DNA of 64,000 nucleotides. Origin: Prevotella sp. oral taxon 475. GTDB taxonomy: Bacteria > Bacteroidota > Bacteroidia > Bacteroidales > Bacteroidaceae. The stretch is from the NCBI RefSeq assembly GCF_018127805.1, contig NZ_CP072334.1, forward strand, positions 1,156,001-1,220,000, given 5' to 3'. The notes below the pieces were generated by a model. The model had not been told where the DNA came from. It ran no database searches and worked only from the letters and a program-made list of their open reading frames with translations. The translations under genes were made by a program, and so were the position numbers. Within the stretch, counting starts at the first letter, position 1. The number at the start of each line of letters is the position of its first letter. Shown here piece after piece: positions 1 to 9,849 of this stretch.

Positions 1-1620
1 GCCGATGCCGGGAGCCTCGCGCGAGCAGATCTGGTTGGCATAGGCCAGGGCGGGAGGATCGGTACAGGTTCCGGCAAGCATTCCCATGATGGTGAAATAA
101 TTGAACTTGTAGACCATGCGGGCGATCGTACCGATGATGAGAATGGGAATCACGGTGATGAGGAAACCGGTGTAGACGTATTTGATGCCATCGCCCTGCA
201 CGACGGTGTCCCAGAATCCGGATCCGGCCTTGATACCTACGCTGGCCAGGAAGAGAGCCAAGCCGATTTCGCGCAGCATGAGATTGGCCGAGGTCGTGGT
301 GTAGGTGACGAGTTTGAAGCGATAGCCGAACCTACCGATGAGGATGGCGATGACGAGCGGACCACCAGCGATACCCAGTTTCAGAGCCGCCGGGATGCCG
401 TGAATGGTGACGGGGATGCTACCGAAAAGAATGCCGAGGATGATACCGATGAAGATGGTGGCGATGTTGGGAGCATCGAGTCGCTTCATGGAGTTGCCCA
501 GGAGGTCGGCCACGCGGTTCACGCGGTCTTCGGGTCCAACGACCACCACGCGGTCGCCGATTTGGAAGCGGTGGTTTCTACTGGCAAAGAATTCCATTCC
601 CTGGCGTGTGATGCGTGTGATGTTCACGCCGTAGACGCTGGAGAAATGCATCTCGCCGAGCAGCTTACCGTTGATCGAGGGACGCGTCACGATGATGCGT
701 TTCGACACCATCGGCTGGGCCTCGTCTTCGTAGGTCCATTCGTCTTTCAATTCCTCACCGATAAAGGCCTGTACGGCTTCAGCGTCGCCTTCGGCGCAGA
801 CAACGAGCACTTCGTCGCCCAGGGAGAAGACGGTGTCGGTCTGCGGAATGGTCATCTTCCCCTCGTGCAGCAGTCGGGTGCAAACCATGTCACGGTTGAG
901 GAACTCGGAAATCTGCCCCAGTGTTCGCCCGGCCAAATACGAGTTGTTCACTCGTAGGTGCATGATGTAGGGCTTGGCGTGTGGATTGTCTTCCTCTTCC
1001 ACGGCCAGTTGATGTTCTTCTTCCTGCAAATCCACCCTGCAAATATATCGCACGGCAATCGTGGCTCCGATGATGCCCAGTACGCCTAAGGGATAGGCGC
1101 AGGCATAACCCGAGGCAATCTGCGGTAGTCCGTCGGGGAAGGAGCTCGACAGACTCGTCAGGGCCTCGTTGGCCGCACCTAGTCCGGGCGTGTTGGTAAT
1201 GGCCCCATAGAGCGTGCCCACCATCATCGGCAGGTTGTTGGCATTGCTCGTGTCGAAGAAGATGAAATAGCAGGCAAACATCACCAGGATGTTGAGCAGA
1301 ATCATCGACGTGGAGAGCAGATTGAGCTTGATGCCGCCCTTGCGGAAGCTTTCGAAGAAGCCCGGCCCCACTTGTAAGCCGATGCAGAATACAAAGAGAA
1401 TCAGCCCAAAATCCTGCATGAAGGTGAGGATGTTCGTGGGGGCTGTGAAGTGGATGTGGCCGGCCAGGATGCCGACAAACAAAACGAAGGTGACACCCAG
1501 CGAGATGCCACCAATCTTGACTTTGCCGAGCAACACACCGCCGGCAATGACGATGGCGTAAAGCAGTGCGATGTGCGCCACCGAATCGTCTGTGCTAAAT
1601 AGATTGATTAACCAGTCCAT
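1..1620 (-). CDS. AspT/YidE-type membrane transporter (3' end beyond window)
   Basis: The reading frame starts at ATG 1620 and runs off the window at base 1 after 540 codons. The family is usually about 555-565 residues, so only a short C-terminal tail is missing. The N-terminus ([20 protein letters not shown]) begins a hydrophobic block of several membrane segments. The middle third holds two TrkA-C/RCK_C-like soluble domains; one contains [10 protein letters not shown] and a later LGDEVLVV, the second [12 protein letters not shown] second hydrophobic block follows and ends near [16 protein letters not shown]. This order of membrane, two RCK_C and membrane parts is that of the aspartate-alanine exchanger (AAE) family. 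The substrate cannot be told from sequence; the E. coli YidE and YbjL relatives are uncharacterised. Confidence 0.85.
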   Translation of the reverse strand, partial: MDWLINLFSTDDSVAHIALLYAIVIAGGVLLGKVKIGGISLGVTFVLFVGILAGHIHFTAPTNILTFMQDFGLILFVFCIGLQVGPGFFESFRKGGIKLNLLSTSMILLNILVMFACYFIFFDTSNANNLPMMVGTLYGAITNTPGLGAANEALTSLSSSFPDGLPQIASGYACAYPLGVLGIIGATIAVRYICRVDLQEEEHQLAVEEEDNPHAKPYIMHLRVNNSYLAGRTLGQISEFLNRDMVCTRLLHEGKMTIPQTDTVFSLGDEVLVVCAEGDAEAVQAFIGEELKDEWTYEDEAQPMVSKRIIVTRPSINGKLLGEMHFSSVYGVNITRITRQGMEFFASRNHRFQIGDRVVVVGPEDRVNRVADLLGNSMKRLDAPNIATIFIGIILGILFGSIPVTIHGIPAALKLGIAGGPLVIAILIGRFGYRFKLVTYTTTSANLMLREIGLALFLASVGIKAGSGFWDTVVQGDGIKYVYTGFLITVIPILIIGTIARMVYKFNYFTIMGMLAGTCTDPPALAYANQICSREAPGIG

Positions 1621-1754
1621 AAGATATTTAGTAATTCGGTGCAAAAATAGCCATTTTTTTGCAGATAAACTGGGAAACGGGCTCGAAATGTACGTGCTCT
1701 GTCTGCGTTCGCAATGCTTTCCGATCTCTTTCGGTGGATTCTTGTTTTGTGCGT

Positions 1755-1872
1755 GATGGCTTCCCGATGCGCAGGAGATGACCTCCCGTCTGTCGGGAGA
1801 TGACTTCTTGATGGGTGGGTGATGATCTCCCGATATGTGGGAGATGACTTCCCGATATGTGGGTGATGATCT
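1755..1872. repeat. 22-bp tandem repeat array (about 5 copies)
   Basis: Units begin at 1755, 1777, 1799, 1821 and 1843, with a partial unit at 1865, always 22 bp apart. The consensus resembles GATGACTTCCCGATATGTGG. It lies upstream of the minus-strand transporter gene. A shadow reading frame crosses it but has no features of a real protein. Confidence 0.85.
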
Positions 1873-1909
1873 GCGGTGAGGTCGCTGAGCTGTTCTGTCG
1901 CACTTTTTG

Positions 1910-2230
1910 GGATCTCCGTAGCCTTACTGTAGGGTACAGTGACGTCATTTTTGTCTCCGCGGCCTTACTGTAGGGTACAGTGACACCATTTTTGTCTCCG
2001 CGGCCTTACTGTAGGGTACGGTAGCCTCATTTTTGTCTCAGTTGGCGGTTTTGTAGGGTACAGTGACGTCATTTTTGTCTCCGCGGCCTTACTGTAGGGT
2101 ACAGTAGCCCCATTTTTGTCTCAGTTGGCGGTTTTGTAGGGTACAGTGACGTCATTTTTGTCTCCGCGGCCTTACTGTAGGGTACAGTAGCCTCATTTTT
2201 GTCTCAATTGGCAGTTTTGTAGGGTACAGC
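1910..2230. repeat. 41/42-bp tandem repeat array, TGTAGGGTACA core type (8 copies)
   Basis: The 11-bp core TGTAGGGTACA occurs at 1928, 1969, 2010 (last base changed), 2052, 2093, 2135, 2176 and 2218. Spacing is 41 bp after units with CTCCGCGGCC and 42 bp after units with CTCAGTTGGC or CTCAATTGGC. Each unit also has a T-rich stretch (ATTTTTGTCT). It belongs to the same family as the arrays at 55602 and 63385. The region 1621-2386 has no gene; besides the two arrays it holds the hairpin at 2285-2330. Confidence 0.9.
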
Positions 2231-2284
2231 GCAGGAGTTTTTCAGCAATGCCCGGAAGAGGATATTTCCGCAAGTACAGAACGG

Positions 2285-2330
2285 AACTAAAGAAAATACG
2301 CGGGACTTCTGTATGTGCAGAAGTCCCGCG
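2285..2330 (-). terminator. Probable terminator of the nuo operon
   Basis: A perfect 13-bp stem (CGCGGGACTTCTG with its complement, 2299-2330) and a 6-nt loop lie 57 nt beyond the nuoN stop codon. Read on the minus strand the stem is followed by TATTTTCTTTAG, a moderately T-rich tail. Confidence 0.6.
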
Positions 2331-2386
2331 TATAGGGGGAGAAGTCCTACGTTCCGCTATACAGCGGAGAACTTGGAAAGGGAGGT

Positions 2387-3856
2387 TTACAAGGCGGCAA
2401 AAATCCAATCGTACACGTAGCTGCACACACCGAAGAGTGCAACGCCTAAGGTGCAGATGGCCAACGCCAAGCGCGTGTTGCAGTCGCTTTTGAAGGCTGG
2501 CAACGGGTTTTCGCTCTTGTTGATGTACATCGCCTTAACGATGAGCAAGTAATAGTAAAGGCTGATAACGGTGTTAATCAAGGCGATGAACACAATGGCG
2601 TAAGCCCAAGCACTGCCTTGTTCTAAGGCGGCCATGAAGACGAAGAACTTGCTAAACATACCTGCGAAAGGCGGAATGCCACCAAGCGAGAAGAGAGCTA
2701 GCGTCATGAGGAAGGCCAACTTGGGGTTGGTGGAATAAAGTCCGTTGTAGGCATCCATATCGGTTACACCGTTGTTGCGCTCTTCGATGGCACTGATGAT
2801 GGTGAACACGCTCATGTTGGCCACCACATACACCAATATATAATAGGTGAGAGCGGTTACGCCCATGCCCGAGTCGCCCATCACTGCCAGCATGATATAT
2901 CCTGCTTGCGAAATTGAACTGAACGCCATGAAACGTTTAAGTTCGGTTTGGCGTATGGCGAAAAAGTTGGCAATGGTGATGCTCAACACAATGACAATGC
3001 CGAGAAGATATTGCCATTGGTCTATCAGCGAACCGAAAACGCGCATCAAGATGGTGCAGAGCGTGAAGGCTGCGGCACCCTTGGACACGACGGAGAGGTA
3101 GCCTGTGATGGTTGTTGGCGCACCTTGATAGGTGTCGGCTGTCCAGAAATGGAAGGGCACAAGCGAAATCTTAAAGCCCAATCCGCTGAAGAAGAACACC
3201 ATTCCCATAACCGTCATGGGTGTGGCAGATAGGTTTTGAGCCACTTCGTTGAAGTAAAGCGAACCTGCATCGGCATAGACAAAGGTGAGACCATAGAGCA
3301 TCACACCGCTAGAGAAGGTTGCGGTGAGGATGAACTTGGCACCAGCTTCGGCCGAATGGTGGCGATATTTGTCGAACGCCACCAAGCAAGCCATGGGCAC
3401 AGAGGCCATTTCGAGCCCTAAGAAGAAGAGCAAGAAGTGGTCGGCACTTACCATCATGTTCATTCCAAGCAGTGTGGAGATGATGAGCATATAGAACTCG
3501 CCTTCCTTAAAAGTGCTGTCGGGACGCGATAGCCACGTGCGTGCCTGTATGAAAACGATGAGCGTTCCGAAGGCAAGGATGGTTTTCAACACGCCAGTCA
3601 TGGGCGTGGTGGCATACATTCCGCCAAAGGCTGTGGCCGGTTCGGTGGGACAACAGTTCAGAAGAATATGTATCAGCATGAATGCGCACACCAAAGGATT
3701 GAACCAAGGACGTGGCGAAGGTGCCGTCTTTTCGTTGGTTATCACGATGGGGGCCTTATGAGCTGTGGCGAAATCAATGATAAAGACAATCACCAACATG
3801 GCCATCAAGGTAACCTCGGGCATCATGTGGAAAAACTGACTATAATCTAAATTCAT
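2387..3856 (-). CDS. nuoN: NADH-quinone oxidoreductase subunit N (complex I membrane subunit)
   Basis: This is the last gene of the complex I operon. It encodes a 489-residue antiporter-like proton-pumping subunit of the inner-membrane arm. Almost the whole chain is hydrophobic. The stretch TYQGAPTTITGYLSVVSKGA corresponds to the conserved core of the Proton_antipo_M family, and MAFSSISQAGYIM is the usual helix after the conserved lysine region. Length is normal for NuoN (about 480-500). Start ATG at 3856 follows the nuoM stop by 12 nt, so it is co-transcribed. A stem-loop lies beyond its stop. Confidence 0.95.
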   Translation of the reverse strand: MNLDYSQFFHMMPEVTLMAMLVIVFIIDFATAHKAPIVITNEKTAPSPRPWFNPLVCAFMLIHILLNCCPTEPATAFGGMYATTPMTGVLKTILAFGTLIVFIQARTWLSRPDSTFKEGEFYMLIISTLLGMNMMVSADHFLLFFLGLEMASVPMACLVAFDKYRHHSAEAGAKFILTATFSSGVMLYGLTFVYADAGSLYFNEVAQNLSATPMTVMGMVFFFSGLGFKISLVPFHFWTADTYQGAPTTITGYLSVVSKGAAAFTLCTILMRVFGSLIDQWQYLLGIVIVLSITIANFFAIRQTELKRFMAFSSISQAGYIMLAVMGDSGMGVTALTYYILVYVVANMSVFTIISAIEERNNGVTDMDAYNGLYSTNPKLAFLMTLALFSLGGIPPFAGMFSKFFVFMAALEQGSAWAYAIVFIALINTVISLYYYLLIVKAMYINKSENPLPAFKSDCNTRLALAICTLGVALFGVCSYVYDWIFAAL

Positions 3857-3868
3857 TGTAGGAAGCGT

Positions 3869-5374
3869 TTAAAGTGATGCTATTGCGGTTACGTTGTTGA
3901 TATGGTCGATAATCGGGCCCAGCGTGTCGCTGATGATGTTGCTTGCCCAAAGCGGTGCAAGGCCAAGGCCTGCAACGCAGAAGATGAGGCAGCCAACGGC
4001 GAAACGTTCGTCCCAAGTGGCATCGGTGAGTTGCTCGTAATGGGGGTCGGCAACCTTGCCAAAGAGTATCTTACCCACAACACGCAGGATGTAGACCGCC
4101 GTGATAACGATTGCCGTACAGGCGATGATGGTGGCCGTGCGGTGGAATACGTCGTTGTTTTGGAACGAACCAACAAAGATGGTCATTTCGGCAACGAAGC
4201 CCGAGAAGCCTGGCAAACCTAAGTTGGCCAAACCAGCAATGACATAACCCACACTAAGGAAGGGCATAATCTTCATCAATCCGCCCAACTGACGGATGTC
4301 GCGGGTGTGTGTACGGCCATAGATCATACCGATAAGGGCAAAGAAAAGGGCCGTCATCAATCCGTGTGAGAGCATCTGCAAGATAGCTCCTGTGCACGAA
4401 GTCTGCGTCATCATGAGCAAAGCGAAGAGCACCAAGCCACAGTGCGACACCGAAGAGTAGGCATTAATGTACTTCAAGTCGGTTTGTACGCAGGCCGAGA
4501 AGGCACCATATACCACCGAAATGGTGGTGAGGATGATGAAAATCCACGATAACTGATGAGCTGCTTCGGGCAAAAGCACAATGGCAATGCGGAAACATCC
4601 ATAGCCTCCAAGCTTCATCAGTACGCCCGCATGAAGCATAGACACGGCCGTAGGAGCCGATGCGTGACCGTCGGGCGACCATGTGTGGAAGGGGAAGAGC
4701 GCGCCAAGCACACCGAATCCGATGAATACGAAGGGGAAAAGCACCTTTTGTACGCTCTCGGGAATGTTGTGTAGGGCTTGCAATTCGAGAATGTTCATCG
4801 TGGTTGCACCACTGAAGAAATAGATGCCGATGATGCCGATGATGAGCAAAGCCGAACCTCCCATAAGCATGAGGGTTAGCTTCATGGCCGAATATTCTTT
4901 CTTTCCGCTACCCCAAACGCCAATAAGCAAGTACATGGGGATAAGTGCCACCTCGTAAAACATGAACATGGTGAAGAGGTCTATCGAGATGAAGAAACCA
5001 TAAACACCAATGCTAAGCAGGGTGAACCATAAGAAATACTCTTTGGTTAGTGGCTTTAGCTGCCACGAGGCGAATGTTCCGGTGAATACGATGATGCTCG
5101 AAAGGAGGAGCATCACCACCGAAATACCGTCGACGCCCACGGCGTAGGCTATGTTAAGGGGCTTGAACCAATCCACGGTGTATTGAAACAGCATGGCATC
5201 GGTGTTGCCTGCATCGCGCATTTGAAGGAAAGCGATGGTGAGCCAAACCGAAAGTGCCAGCAAGCACGATGAGCCGACAACCATCACACCGCGCACTTGA
5301 TTGAGGTTGCGAGAGAGCCAAAGGCCCAGCAACATCAGCACGGGGATAACTACGAATAATGTTAGTATACTCAT
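3869..5374 (-). CDS. nuoM: NADH-quinone oxidoreductase subunit M
   Basis: This 501-residue polytopic proton-pumping subunit of complex I is related to Mrp antiporters. Visible family features are MFMFYEVALIPMYLLIG (containing the conserved glutamate) and FPFHTWSPDGHASAPTAVSM, the typical NuoM loop ahead of the conserved helix with VLMKLGGYG. The length matches NuoM proteins. It sits between nuoL (34 nt upstream) and nuoN (12 nt downstream) on the same strand. Confidence 0.96.
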   Translation of the reverse strand: MSILTLFVVIPVLMLLGLWLSRNLNQVRGVMVVGSSCLLALSVWLTIAFLQMRDAGNTDAMLFQYTVDWFKPLNIAYAVGVDGISVVMLLLSSIIVFTGTFASWQLKPLTKEYFLWFTLLSIGVYGFFISIDLFTMFMFYEVALIPMYLLIGVWGSGKKEYSAMKLTLMLMGGSALLIIGIIGIYFFSGATTMNILELQALHNIPESVQKVLFPFVFIGFGVLGALFPFHTWSPDGHASAPTAVSMLHAGVLMKLGGYGCFRIAIVLLPEAAHQLSWIFIILTTISVVYGAFSACVQTDLKYINAYSSVSHCGLVLFALLMMTQTSCTGAILQMLSHGLMTALFFALIGMIYGRTHTRDIRQLGGLMKIMPFLSVGYVIAGLANLGLPGFSGFVAEMTIFVGSFQNNDVFHRTATIIACTAIVITAVYILRVVGKILFGKVADPHYEQLTDATWDERFAVGCLIFCVAGLGLAPLWASNIISDTLGPIIDHINNVTAIASL

Positions 5375-5408
5375 TTTTGTTTTTCTTTTATCTGGTTGTT
5401 ACCTCATA

Positions 5409-7367
5409 TTACAACATATATAGCAAAACCAAGGTAAGGGCAACGGCTCCGGAGAGGAACCAAATGGCGTAATGACGCACGTCGCCGCTTTGCCAAGGGC
5501 GTATGCTTTCGCCTGCTTCGTTGGAACTCCAAGCCAAGAAGTCGAACGTACCGTCGATAACATGGCGGTCGAACCATGCGATGGGCTTGGATATAAGACG
5601 GAAGATGATGCGATGGGTAACGTATTGCCAAATCTCGTCCATATAGAAACGCTTGTAAGCTGCACGATGAAGTGTGGGGAACGTCTTGGCCAACTTGTCG
5701 GCAAAAGGCGTTTCGGCCTTCTTGTACATCAGCGTTGCCGCCACGATTGCGATAACGGCCAAGCCCACGCTAGTGCCTGCAACGGCCCAATTGATGTGGG
5801 TATGGAATCCTATGCCGTTGGCTGAAACGAGTTCGCCGAAAGGCAAGAAACCGCAAGTTACCGTGATTATAGACAGGAATATCAAGGGGAAAGTCATCGT
5901 GAGCGGTGCCTCGTGTGGCTTGTGCGCTCCTTCGTTGATGTGCGTTTCGTAGTAGCTCTTGCCCCAGAATATCACGTAATAGAGTCGGAACATATAGAAG
6001 GCCGTCATCATGGCGATGCCGCTCATCACTGCGCCCATAAGCGGACTGAAGTTGTAGCAAGCCACAAGGATCTCGTCTTTTGAGAAGAAGCCTGAGAAAG
6101 GTGGTATGCCAGCGATGGCGAGGCATGAAATGAGGAACGTCCAGTGAGTGATGGGCATGTATTTGCGTAGTCCACCCATGTATTCTTTCTCGTTCGAGTG
6201 CACAGCATGTATGATACAGCCTGCGCCTAGGAAGAGGCAAGCCTTGAACATAGCGTGTGTGAAGAGGTGGAACATACCAGCCATGTAGCCCAGACCTTGT
6301 ACATCGGCATATTCTTCGGTCATTGCCACGGCGCCTGTTGCAGGATCGGGCAGGCAAACGCCAAGTGCCACGAGCATGAAACCTATCTGCGAGATGGTAG
6401 AGAAGGCCAAAACACGCTTGATGTCACTTTGTACGCAAGCCACAGCAGCGGCATAGAAGGCCGTGAAGGCTGCGATGTAGGCAATCCAATGCAATTGTTC
6501 GGGAGCGAACTGAACGAAGATGGGGAACAGGCTAGCCACAAGGAACACACCAGCAACAACCATCGTGGCTGCGTGGATAAGTGCCGATACGGGCGTAGGA
6601 CCTTCCATTGCGTCGGGCAACCAAATGTGCAAGGGGAACATGGCACTCTTACCAGCACCGCCGATGAACATGAAGAACAGGGCGATGGGCATCATTACAG
6701 CTGCACCAGCCACTTGCTCGTGGAGCGAAGGCATGGCATTGAGGTCGTAGTTGAACGTTCCGACGTAGAAGCTGTAAATCAAAATGCCGATAAGGAAGAA
6801 TAAGTCGGCAAATCGGGTTACGATGAACGCCTTCTTCGATGCGGCAACGGCAGCCCCTTCGGGATAGTAGAATCCGATAAGAAGATAGGACGATACGCCC
6901 ACAAGCTCCCAAAATAGGTACATCTGGAAAATGTTCGTGGCCACAACCAGGCCTAACATCGACATGGTGAAGAGCGAAAGGAAGGCGTAATAACGTTGAA
7001 AACCCTTTTCGCCGTGCATGTAACCGAACGAATAGATGTGTACCATGAGGCTCACGGTGGTGATAACCACCAGCATCATCACCGAGATGGGGGTGAGGCG
7101 GAAGCCCAAGTTGAACGTCAGCAGTTCGGAAAACTTCAACCATGAGAAGTTAAACGCCGTAACGTGAGGGTAAAGTCCGTCGGCTCCACGGCCTTGTCCG
7201 ATGAAGTATTCGTATGCCGTATAGATGGAAAGGCAAAAGATTGTGCCCAGAACCACCGTTCCGATGGAACCTGCCACCTTGTGCGGCATCTTCATGCCTA
7301 ATAGTCCTAGCACGAGGAACGATAGCGCAGGCAGAAGAAGTATCAAAAATACAAAATTGTATTCCAT
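5409..7367 (-). CDS. nuoL: NADH-quinone oxidoreductase subunit L
   Basis: At 652 residues this is the largest membrane subunit, at the distal end of the complex I arm, with the long C-terminal amphipathic helix expected in NuoL. Diagnostic stretches are MYLFWELVGVSSYLLIGFYY (conserved glutamate) and GGAGKSAMFPLHIWLPDAM followed by EGPTPVSALIHAATMV, which carry the conserved lysine and histidine residues of the proton channel. Start ATG 7367 lies 6 nt after the nuoK stop. Operon context leaves no doubt about identity. Confidence 0.97.
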   Translation of the reverse strand: MEYNFVFLILLLPALSFLVLGLLGMKMPHKVAGSIGTVVLGTIFCLSIYTAYEYFIGQGRGADGLYPHVTAFNFSWLKFSELLTFNLGFRLTPISVMMLVVITTVSLMVHIYSFGYMHGEKGFQRYYAFLSLFTMSMLGLVVATNIFQMYLFWELVGVSSYLLIGFYYPEGAAVAASKKAFIVTRFADLFFLIGILIYSFYVGTFNYDLNAMPSLHEQVAGAAVMMPIALFFMFIGGAGKSAMFPLHIWLPDAMEGPTPVSALIHAATMVVAGVFLVASLFPIFVQFAPEQLHWIAYIAAFTAFYAAAVACVQSDIKRVLAFSTISQIGFMLVALGVCLPDPATGAVAMTEEYADVQGLGYMAGMFHLFTHAMFKACLFLGAGCIIHAVHSNEKEYMGGLRKYMPITHWTFLISCLAIAGIPPFSGFFSKDEILVACYNFSPLMGAVMSGIAMMTAFYMFRLYYVIFWGKSYYETHINEGAHKPHEAPLTMTFPLIFLSIITVTCGFLPFGELVSANGIGFHTHINWAVAGTSVGLAVIAIVAATLMYKKAETPFADKLAKTFPTLHRAAYKRFYMDEIWQYVTHRIIFRLISKPIAWFDRHVIDGTFDFLAWSSNEAGESIRPWQSGDVRHYAIWFLSGAVALTLVLLYML

Positions 7368-7373
7368 TGTCGT

Positions 7374-7682
7374 TTATAGTTTCATGTTTTCAATACTGTT
7401 CACCTGATCACTGTGGAACCTGCGGTAAACGTTAAGGATGATAGCGATGGCCACTGCCGTTTCGGCGGCGTTGATGCCGATGGAGAACAAGGAAAAGAAG
7501 AAACCTTCGAGTTCGCCAGGGTAAAGTATGCGGTTGAATACGGCAAAGTTGATGTCAACCGAGTTGAGCACCAGCTCGATGGAGATGAGCATCGCGATGA
7601 GGTTACGCCGCGTTACAAATCCGAAAAAGCCAATGAAGAAGAGCAAAGTGCTCAGTCCCAATAACAATTCTACGGGTATCAT
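7374..7682 (-). CDS. nuoK: NADH-quinone oxidoreductase subunit K
   Basis: A 102-residue protein with three membrane helices, the usual NuoK size. MLISIELVLNSVDINFAVF contains the conserved glutamate of helix 2, and GINAAETAVAIAIILNVYRR holds the second conserved glutamate. The ATG overlaps the nuoJ stop by 4 nt, which indicates translational coupling. Confidence 0.96.
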   Translation of the reverse strand: MIPVELLLGLSTLLFFIGFFGFVTRRNLIAMLISIELVLNSVDINFAVFNRILYPGELEGFFFSLFSIGINAAETAVAIAIILNVYRRFHSDQVNSIENMKL

Positions 7683-8200
7683 TTCTTATCCTCCTTTCTT
7701 GCAATCATTATTCCGCCGATGATACATGCCAAGAGAAATACGGAAATGAACTCGAAAGGCAGCACGTACTGATACTTGCCTGCACCGACGAGCTTCTCTC
7801 CGATAACCGACATGGGCACTTCGGCATCGACCATGCTGGCCGACATGTCTATAAATTGGTTCTTAAGCAACACCAATGCCACGGTAACCAGTCCGATAAG
7901 GGCTACCAATGCACCAGCAACAACGGTCTTTCCGCGTTGTCTTTCTTGCAAGCCTTGCAAGGTGCGCTTGGACACTAGCTGGATGGCGAAGATGTAAAGC
8001 ATCGTCAATCCGCCGGCGTAGATGGCAATTTGTGCCGTGCCTAAGAAGGTATAGTCTAACAGGAAGTAAACACCTGCGACGCCAAAGAGCACGAACAGCA
8101 GGAAAGTAGCCGCCCGCATAATTCTCTTTGTGAATACGCATACGATGGCCGAGCCGATAATTACCACGGCCAAGATGCAAAACATGATGATATTTGCCAT
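7679..8200 (-). CDS. nuoJ: NADH-quinone oxidoreductase subunit J
   Basis: A 173-residue membrane subunit with five predicted helices. The sequence FLGTAQIAIYAGGLTMLYIF corresponds to the conserved helix 3 of NuoJ/ND6, usually written as hxQhhVYhGAIhVLhhF. The C-terminus overlaps the nuoK start by 4 nt; the start is 17 nt after nuoI. Length and position fit NuoJ. Confidence 0.94.
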   Translation of the reverse strand: MANIIMFCILAVVIIGSAIVCVFTKRIMRAATFLLFVLFGVAGVYFLLDYTFLGTAQIAIYAGGLTMLYIFAIQLVSKRTLQGLQERQRGKTVVAGALVALIGLVTVALVLLKNQFIDMSASMVDAEVPMSVIGEKLVGAGKYQYVLPFEFISVFLLACIIGGIMIARKEDKK

Positions 8201-8217
8201 AAAGATGTCTACTCCTA

Positions 8218-8748
8218 TTATTTTGTTTTAGTGTTGAAAGTTCCGATTTCACTTTCCGCACCGCCGTCAATGATGTTGGGCAAGGAGCTTTGGTAGTGTT
8301 CCTTGTCTAGCTCGATGACAAGCTTGTCGCGGTTGAATACGGAGTTCTCGAAGTCGTTGGTGAACTCGATGGCGTCGAAGTTGCAGGCGTTTGTGCACAG
8401 TTCGCAGAACATGCAGTCGCCCAAGTCGTAGTCGTACTTCACCAATTGGCGTTTCTTCTTGCCCTCCTCGTTGGTCACCATTTCAGAAACGATGCGAATG
8501 GTTCCATTGGGACATGCTTTTTCGCACATCAGGCAGGCCACACATTTCACCACATCGTTCTCGTCGCGCTTCATAACGAGCCTTCCGCGCGAACGCTTTG
8601 CCACGTGCAAAGTGGTCTTTCTGTTTTCGGGGTATTGTTCGGTTACCTTCGGCGTAAAGTACTCGCGCAGCGTGACACGTAGGCCAGTGGCGAGCGACTT
8701 GATGCCATCTCGTATACCGCCAAAATATGATTTCTTGTTATCTTCCAT
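8218..8748 (-). CDS. nuoI: NADH-quinone oxidoreductase subunit I (2x[4Fe-4S])
   Basis: This 176-residue ferredoxin-like subunit carries clusters N6a and N6b between the peripheral arm and the quinone site. Two motifs are visible: CVACLMCEKACP and CMFCELCTNAC, the second followed by Asn instead of the usual Pro. I chose ATG 8748 (MEDNKKSYFG). The longer frame from 8790 would overlap the end of nuoH by 32 nt and adds residues unlike NuoI. The chosen start lies 10 nt after the nuoH stop. Confidence 0.93.
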   Translation of the reverse strand: MEDNKKSYFGGIRDGIKSLATGLRVTLREYFTPKVTEQYPENRKTTLHVAKRSRGRLVMKRDENDVVKCVACLMCEKACPNGTIRIVSEMVTNEEGKKKRQLVKYDYDLGDCMFCELCTNACNFDAIEFTNDFENSVFNRDKLVIELDKEHYQSSLPNIIDGGAESEIGTFNTKTK

Positions 8749-8758
8749 GTCTTTTTCG

Positions 8759-9847
8759 TTATTTAATGTACCAACCAAAGGCCACGACAATTGTCATGAT
8801 CACGAGGTTGAGCAAGGACAGGGGCATCAGGTATTTCCATTCCAACTTCAATATCTGGTCGATGCGAAGGCGGGGGAACGTCCAACGTATCCACATGAGC
8901 ACCCAAACAAGGGCGAATGCCTTGCCTAAGAACCAAACGATGCCTGGAATATAGTCCATCACCTTATCAAAAGCTTCAACACCGATGTGTATCGGCATCC
9001 ATCCTCCAAGGAAAACCATCGAGGCAACACCTGCTACAATGAAGAGGTTTAGATACTCGGCCAAGTAGAAGAAACCGAAACCCATACCCGAATATTCGGT
9101 GTGATAACCTGCGGTAAGTTCGCTTTCGGCTTCAGCCAAGTCGAATGGGCCACGGTTTGCTTCTGCATTTCCGGTGATAAGGAATACCAAAAAGGCGATG
9201 ATGGCAGGGATATGACCTTGGAAAACAAGCCAGCCGAAGGGGCCGCTTTGTGCTTCCACGATACCGCTAACCTGCATCGTACCCGTGAGAATCACGGCCG
9301 TGATGAGGCAAAGGCCCAACGACATCTCGTAAGAAATCATCTGCACCGCACCACGCATGGCCGAAATAACGCTGTATTTGTTGTTCGAACTCCATCCGGC
9401 GATGAAGATTCCAATAACGCCGATACTCGAAATGGCCGTCATCAGGAAGATGCCGACGTTGAAATCCAAGATTGTTGCGCCTTTGTTCCACGGCATGAAC
9501 GAGAAAGCACCTACCGAACCAATCAGCACCAGAATGGGAGCGATGGAGTAGAGCAGCTTGTCGGCCTTGTCGACAGCGAAGATTTCTTTGATAAGCATCT
9601 TCAAAACGTCGGCGATAACTTGGAAAATACCCCACGGACCAACACGCATCGGGCCTAGACGGCATTGGAAAGCCGCACACACCTTGCGTTCCATGAAGAT
9701 AAGTAGGATAGCTAATATGGCGTAGGCAGCCAGTATGAATACACCCACGAGCACACATTCGATGAGTATGGCCCAAAAGCTGCTCAGTCCGCAAGTATCT
9801 CGCAGCAGACTGTCAAACCACGTCGTAACGATTGAAAAGTCAAACAT
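8759..9847 (-). CDS. nuoH: NADH-quinone oxidoreductase subunit H
   Basis: A 362-residue subunit with about eight or nine membrane helices that forms the quinone entry chamber of complex I. It shows the family signature RLGPMRVGPWGIFQVIADVL near residue 65, EMSLGL, and RGPFDLAEAESELTAGYHTE with the acidic cluster of the E-channel. Start ATG 9847 follows nuoCD by 2 nt, which suggests coupling. Confidence 0.97.
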   Translation of the reverse strand: MFDFSIVTTWFDSLLRDTCGLSSFWAILIECVLVGVFILAAYAILAILLIFMERKVCAAFQCRLGPMRVGPWGIFQVIADVLKMLIKEIFAVDKADKLLYSIAPILVLIGSVGAFSFMPWNKGATILDFNVGIFLMTAISSIGVIGIFIAGWSSNNKYSVISAMRGAVQMISYEMSLGLCLITAVILTGTMQVSGIVEAQSGPFGWLVFQGHIPAIIAFLVFLITGNAEANRGPFDLAEAESELTAGYHTEYSGMGFGFFYLAEYLNLFIVAGVASMVFLGGWMPIHIGVEAFDKVMDYIPGIVWFLGKAFALVWVLMWIRWTFPRLRIDQILKLEWKYLMPLSLLNLVIMTIVVAFGWYIK

Positions 9848-9849
9848 AA

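Noticed and set aside
400..957. Plus-strand frame inside the AspT-like gene
   Set aside because: The minus strand encodes the two RCK_C domains of a transporter; the plus frame is its shadow.
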